Below are positions 11,842 to 14,752 of a stretch of DNA of 14,752 bases, one piece after another. The stretch lies in the NCBI GenBank assembly GCA_017998095.1, contig JAGODU010000099.1, forward strand, positions 1 to 14,752, in the 5' to 3' direction. The notes below the pieces were generated by a model that was not told the DNA's origin, ran no database searches, and worked only from the letters and a program-made list of their open reading frames with translations. The DNA is from Prolixibacteraceae bacterium. Its GTDB lineage: Bacteria; Bacteroidota; Bacteroidia; Bacteroidales; Prolixibacteraceae. The number at the start of each line of letters is the position of its first letter. The first letter of the stretch is position 1. The translations under genes were made by a program, and so were the position numbers.

Positions 11842-14553
11842 TTATTGTTTTTCAATATTAGCCTGAGCTGCTGCAAGTCGTGCAATTGGAACCCTGAAAG
11901 GTGAACAGCTTACATAGTTCATGCCAACACTATCACAGAATTTAACGGATGAAGGTTCGCCACCATGTTCACCGCAAATACCAACTTTAAGGTTTGGTTT
12001 AACACTTCTTCCTTTTTCAACACCCATTTTAACGAGTTTACCAACACCTTCCTGATCTAGAACCTGGAATGGGTCATGTTTCAGAATTCCCTTGTCGATA
12101 TATACAGGAAGGAATTTGCCTGCATCGTCACGAGAATAACCAAATGTCATCTGGGTAAGGTCGTTTGTTCCGAATGAGAAGAACTCAGCAGCAGAAGCAA
12201 CTTCATCAGCTGTTACAGCTGCACGAGGTACTTCAATCATAGTACCTACCATATAGTTTATTCTCATACCTTTTTCTTCAAAAACTTTTTCTGCTGTTGA
12301 ATTGATAAGGTCGGCCTGCAATTGAAGCTCTTTAACAGTACCAATCAAAGGAACCATTATTTCCGGACGGGCGTCAATACCTTTTGCTTTAAGGTTTAAA
12401 GCGGCTTCAATAATGGCTCTGGCCTGCATTACAGTAATTTCAGGATAAGTATTACCGAGGCGGCAACCTCTGTGACCGAGCATTGGGTTAAATTCTTCTA
12501 GTTCATCAACCTTGGCTTTAACAGCTTCCAGAGATATTCCCATTTCTTTTGCAAGCTCTTTTTGGGTTGCAAGCTGATGAGGAACAAATTCATGGAGTGG
12601 TGGGTCAAGAAGGCGGATAGTAACTCCGAATCCAGCCATTGCTTCCAGGATACCTTCAAAGTCAGAACGTTGATATGGCAATAACTTAGCTAATGCTTTC
12701 TCGCGGCCTTCAGTTGTTGAAGCAAGAATCATTTCGCGCATAGCTTTGATACGTTCACCTTCAAAGAACATGTGTTCAGTACGGCATAAGCCAATACCTT
12801 TAGCTCCAAAAGCCCTTGCTCTTTTTGCATCATCAGGAGTGTCAGCATTAGTCCTGACATCCATGCGAGTGTATTTTTCTGCCAGTTCCATTAACTTGCC
12901 AAAATCGCCACTCATACTTGGGGCTTCAGTAGGAACTTTATCGTCGTATACCTGTCCTGTTGTACCGTTCAATGAAATCCAATCACCTTCTTCATATGTT
13001 TTACCGCTCATAGTTATTGTGCGGTTTTTATAATCAATAGCAATGCCACCTGCACCAGAAACGCAACATTTCCCCATTCCTCTTGCAACAACAGCAGCGT
13101 GAGAAGTCATACCACCCCGTGCAGTTAAAATACCTTTAGCAATATGCATACCTTCTAGATCTTCAGGAGAAGTTTCAATTCTTACGAGGATGCTTGCTTC
13201 ATATTTAGCTGCTTCGTCAGCAAAGAAAACGATTCGGCCGGTAGCAGCTCCAGGAGAAGCTGGCAAACCTTTGGCCATTACCTTAACTGTTTTCAGAGCA
13301 TTTTTATCGAATACCGGGTGGAGAAGTTCATCTAATTTATTTGGATCAACGCGTTTAACAGCTGTTTTTTCATCAATCATACCTTCAGCAAGCATATCCA
13401 TGGCAATTTTAACCATGGCTGCTCCAGTTCTTTTGCCATTACGGGTTTGAAGCATCCAAAGTTTACCTTCCTGAATAGTAAACTCAATGTCCTGCATATC
13501 TTTATAATGATTTTGCAGTTTAAGCTGAGTGTCATGAAGCTGACGATATAACACAGGCATTGATTCTTCAAGAGAAGGATATTTGTTTACCCTTTCTTCT
13601 TCCGAAACACCCTGTAATTCAGCCCAGCGGCGTGAACCTTCAAGAGTAATTTGTTGAGGTGTTCTGATACCGGCAACAACATCTTCACCCTGTGCATTAA
13701 TGAGGTATTCACCATTAAAAATGTTTTCACCTGTACCTGCATCACGGGTAAAAGCTACACCGGTTGCAGAAGATTTACCCATGTTTCCGAAAACCATTGC
13801 CTGAACGTTAACAGCAGTACCCCATTCAGCTGGGATATTTTCAAGTTTACGATATAGGATAGCCCTATCATTCATCCAGCTATTGAATACAGCACCAATT
13901 GCGCCCCAGAGTTGTTCCCACGGATCAGTAGGGAAGTCATGTCCGGTATTCTTTTTAACAGCTTCTTTAAAACGGGTAACTAATGTTTTAAGGTCATCAG
14001 TAGTGAAATCCTGGTCAGAAGTAATACCTTTTTCTTTTTTTAGATGTTCAATAATTTCTTCGAAAGGATCAATGTCCTCTTTATTGACTGGTTTCAACCC
14101 AAGAACAACATCACCATACATTTGTACAAATCGGCGATATGAGTCCCAGGCGAAACGAGGGTTTCCCGATTTTTGAGTTATGCCTTCAACAGCGTCATCA
14201 TTTAAACCAAGGTTCAGGATTGTATCCATCATACCAGGCATTGATGCTCTTGCACCTGATCTTACAGAAACAAGACAAGGATTAGTTTTGTCGCCAAATT
14301 TTGTGTTTGTTAAAGATTCAATGTGAGCCACAGCCTTTTTAACATCTTCATCAATAATGCTATAAGCTGCATCTTTACCATGTTCATTGTAGATTGTACA
14401 TACTTCAGTTGTAATGGTAAATCCAGGAGGAACGGGAACTCCTATTAGGTTCATTTCAGCCAGGTTAGCACCCTTGCCACCCAGCAGATTTTTCATGTCG
14501 GCCTTGCCTTCAGCTTGACCATTACCAAAAGTATAAACGTACTTAGTTGCCAT
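11842..14553 (-). CDS. ppdK: Pyruvate, phosphate dikinase
   Basis: Interconverts pyruvate + ATP + Pi with PEP + AMP + PPi. In anaerobic Bacteroidota it can serve PPi-linked glycolysis or PEP formation. The 903 residues carry all three parts. The N-terminal ATP-grasp domain includes L-L-G-G-K-G-A-N-L-A-E-M (23-34), V-S-V-R-S-G-A-R-A-S-M-P-G-M-M-D-T (95-111) and R-D-A-G-T-G-E-N. The swivelling phosphohistidine domain has H485 in T-A-R-G-G-M-T-S-H-A-A-V-V-A-R-G-M-G-K; the Thr two residues before the His is the position that PDRP-type regulators modify in other organisms. The C-terminal PEP/pyruvate barrel has G-H-R-G-C-R-L-G, G-T-N-D-L-T-Q, C-G-E-H-G-G and catalytic C883 in S-C-S-P-F-R-V-P-I-A-R. 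Upstream, CATATTTG (minus, 14611-14604) is one base from a -7 box but lacks a -33 partner. The remaining 14554-14752 shows no gene. Confidence 0.97.
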   Translation of the reverse strand: MATKYVYTFGNGQAEGKADMKNLLGGKGANLAEMNLIGVPVPPGFTITTEVCTIYNEHGKDAAYSIIDEDVKKAVAHIESLTNTKFGDKTNPCLVSVRSGARASMPGMMDTILNLGLNDDAVEGITQKSGNPRFAWDSYRRFVQMYGDVVLGLKPVNKEDIDPFEEIIEHLKKEKGITSDQDFTTDDLKTLVTRFKEAVKKNTGHDFPTDPWEQLWGAIGAVFNSWMNDRAILYRKLENIPAEWGTAVNVQAMVFGNMGKSSATGVAFTRDAGTGENIFNGEYLINAQGEDVVAGIRTPQQITLEGSRRWAELQGVSEEERVNKYPSLEESMPVLYRQLHDTQLKLQNHYKDMQDIEFTIQEGKLWMLQTRNGKRTGAAMVKIAMDMLAEGMIDEKTAVKRVDPNKLDELLHPVFDKNALKTVKVMAKGLPASPGAATGRIVFFADEAAKYEASILVRIETSPEDLEGMHIAKGILTARGGMTSHAAVVARGMGKCCVSGAGGIAIDYKNRTITMSGKTYEEGDWISLNGTTGQVYDDKVPTEAPSMSGDFGKLMELAEKYTRMDVRTNADTPDDAKRARAFGAKGIGLCRTEHMFFEGERIKAMREMILASTTEGREKALAKLLPYQRSDFEGILEAMAGFGVTIRLLDPPLHEFVPHQLATQKELAKEMGISLEAVKAKVDELEEFNPMLGHRGCRLGNTYPEITVMQARAIIEAALNLKAKGIDARPEIMVPLIGTVKELQLQADLINSTAEKVFEEKGMRINYMVGTMIEVPRAAVTADEVASAAEFFSFGTNDLTQMTFGYSRDDAGKFLPVYIDKGILKHDPFQVLDQEGVGKLVKMGVEKGRSVKPNLKVGICGEHGGEPSSVKFCDSVGMNYVSCSPFRVPIARLAAAQANIEKQ

Positions 14554-14752
14554 AATTAAATGATTGTTTATGTTTTACTTACTTGTATTTTTTCTAACAG
14601 TTACAAATATGCGCTTTTAGGATGACTTTTTAAAATAAAATTTAAACAAATCAATTTAGGATTATATCAATTTTTACGCGTTTGTTACTAACATAATGTT
14701 TTAAGCTTTTATAAAAATTCACTTTATTTAATTGTTGTAATAAATATTAATT

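Noticed and set aside
14604..14611. CATATTTG (minus strand) as the ppdK promoter.
   Set aside because: One mismatch to TAnnTTTG and no TTTG at proper spacing; the nearest is 35 bp away.

Overview
The window is an AT-rich chromosomal segment from a member of the Bacteroidota, most likely of the Bacteroidales or a neighbouring order; the genus cannot be fixed from this sequence. The grounds are: a secreted protein with a type IX secretion (T9SS) C-terminal sorting domain; a short housekeeping sigma factor of 286 residues without region 1.1; promoters of the Bacteroidetes form TTTG-N18 to N20-TAnnTTTG; DUF5063 and DUF4199 family proteins; mostly absent Shine-Dalgarno sequences; and tRNA genes without encoded CCA.

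Layout. Positions 1-172 (minus) hold the 5' end of an exported thioredoxin/peroxiredoxin-fold protein. Divergent from it is pepD (+), followed by a 236-bp block of nested heptanucleotide repeats. Then comes a tight + strand cluster: a DUF5063 protein, a DEDDy 3'-5' exonuclease and an RlmI-type 23S rRNA cytosine methyltransferase. A T9SS-exported protein built of W-x6-W repeats follows and ends at a shared hairpin terminator, facing rpoD (minus). Upstream of rpoD on the same strand is an HtrA/Deg periplasmic protease. A divergent intergenic region carrying a perfect 16-bp palindrome separates it from dapF (+). dapF meets, tail to tail, a pair made of a DUF4199 membrane protein and a family 2 glycosyltransferase (both minus).

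Positions 10640-11230 form an RNA block on the + strand: SRP RNA (ffs), tRNA-Thr(UGU), tRNA-Tyr(GUA), tRNA-Gly(UCC) and a second, identical tRNA-Thr(UGU), ended by a strong terminator. The roughly 600-bp stretch after it contains a 28-codon single-membrane-segment ORF with its own promoter-like element and terminator. The window closes with ppdK (minus), pyruvate phosphate dikinase.

Most of the content is housekeeping: transcription (rpoD), envelope protein quality control (htrA), protein targeting (ffs), translation (tRNAs, rlmI), lysine and peptidoglycan precursor synthesis (dapF), peptide breakdown (pepD) and pyrophosphate-linked glycolysis or gluconeogenesis (ppdK). I found no complete new defence or mobile system. 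The points most worth a second look are the small membrane-peptide transcription unit, the duplicated tRNA-Thr in a Thr-Tyr-Gly-Thr array, the heptad repeat element abutting a start codon, the W-x6-W repeat protein, and the palindrome upstream of htrA.
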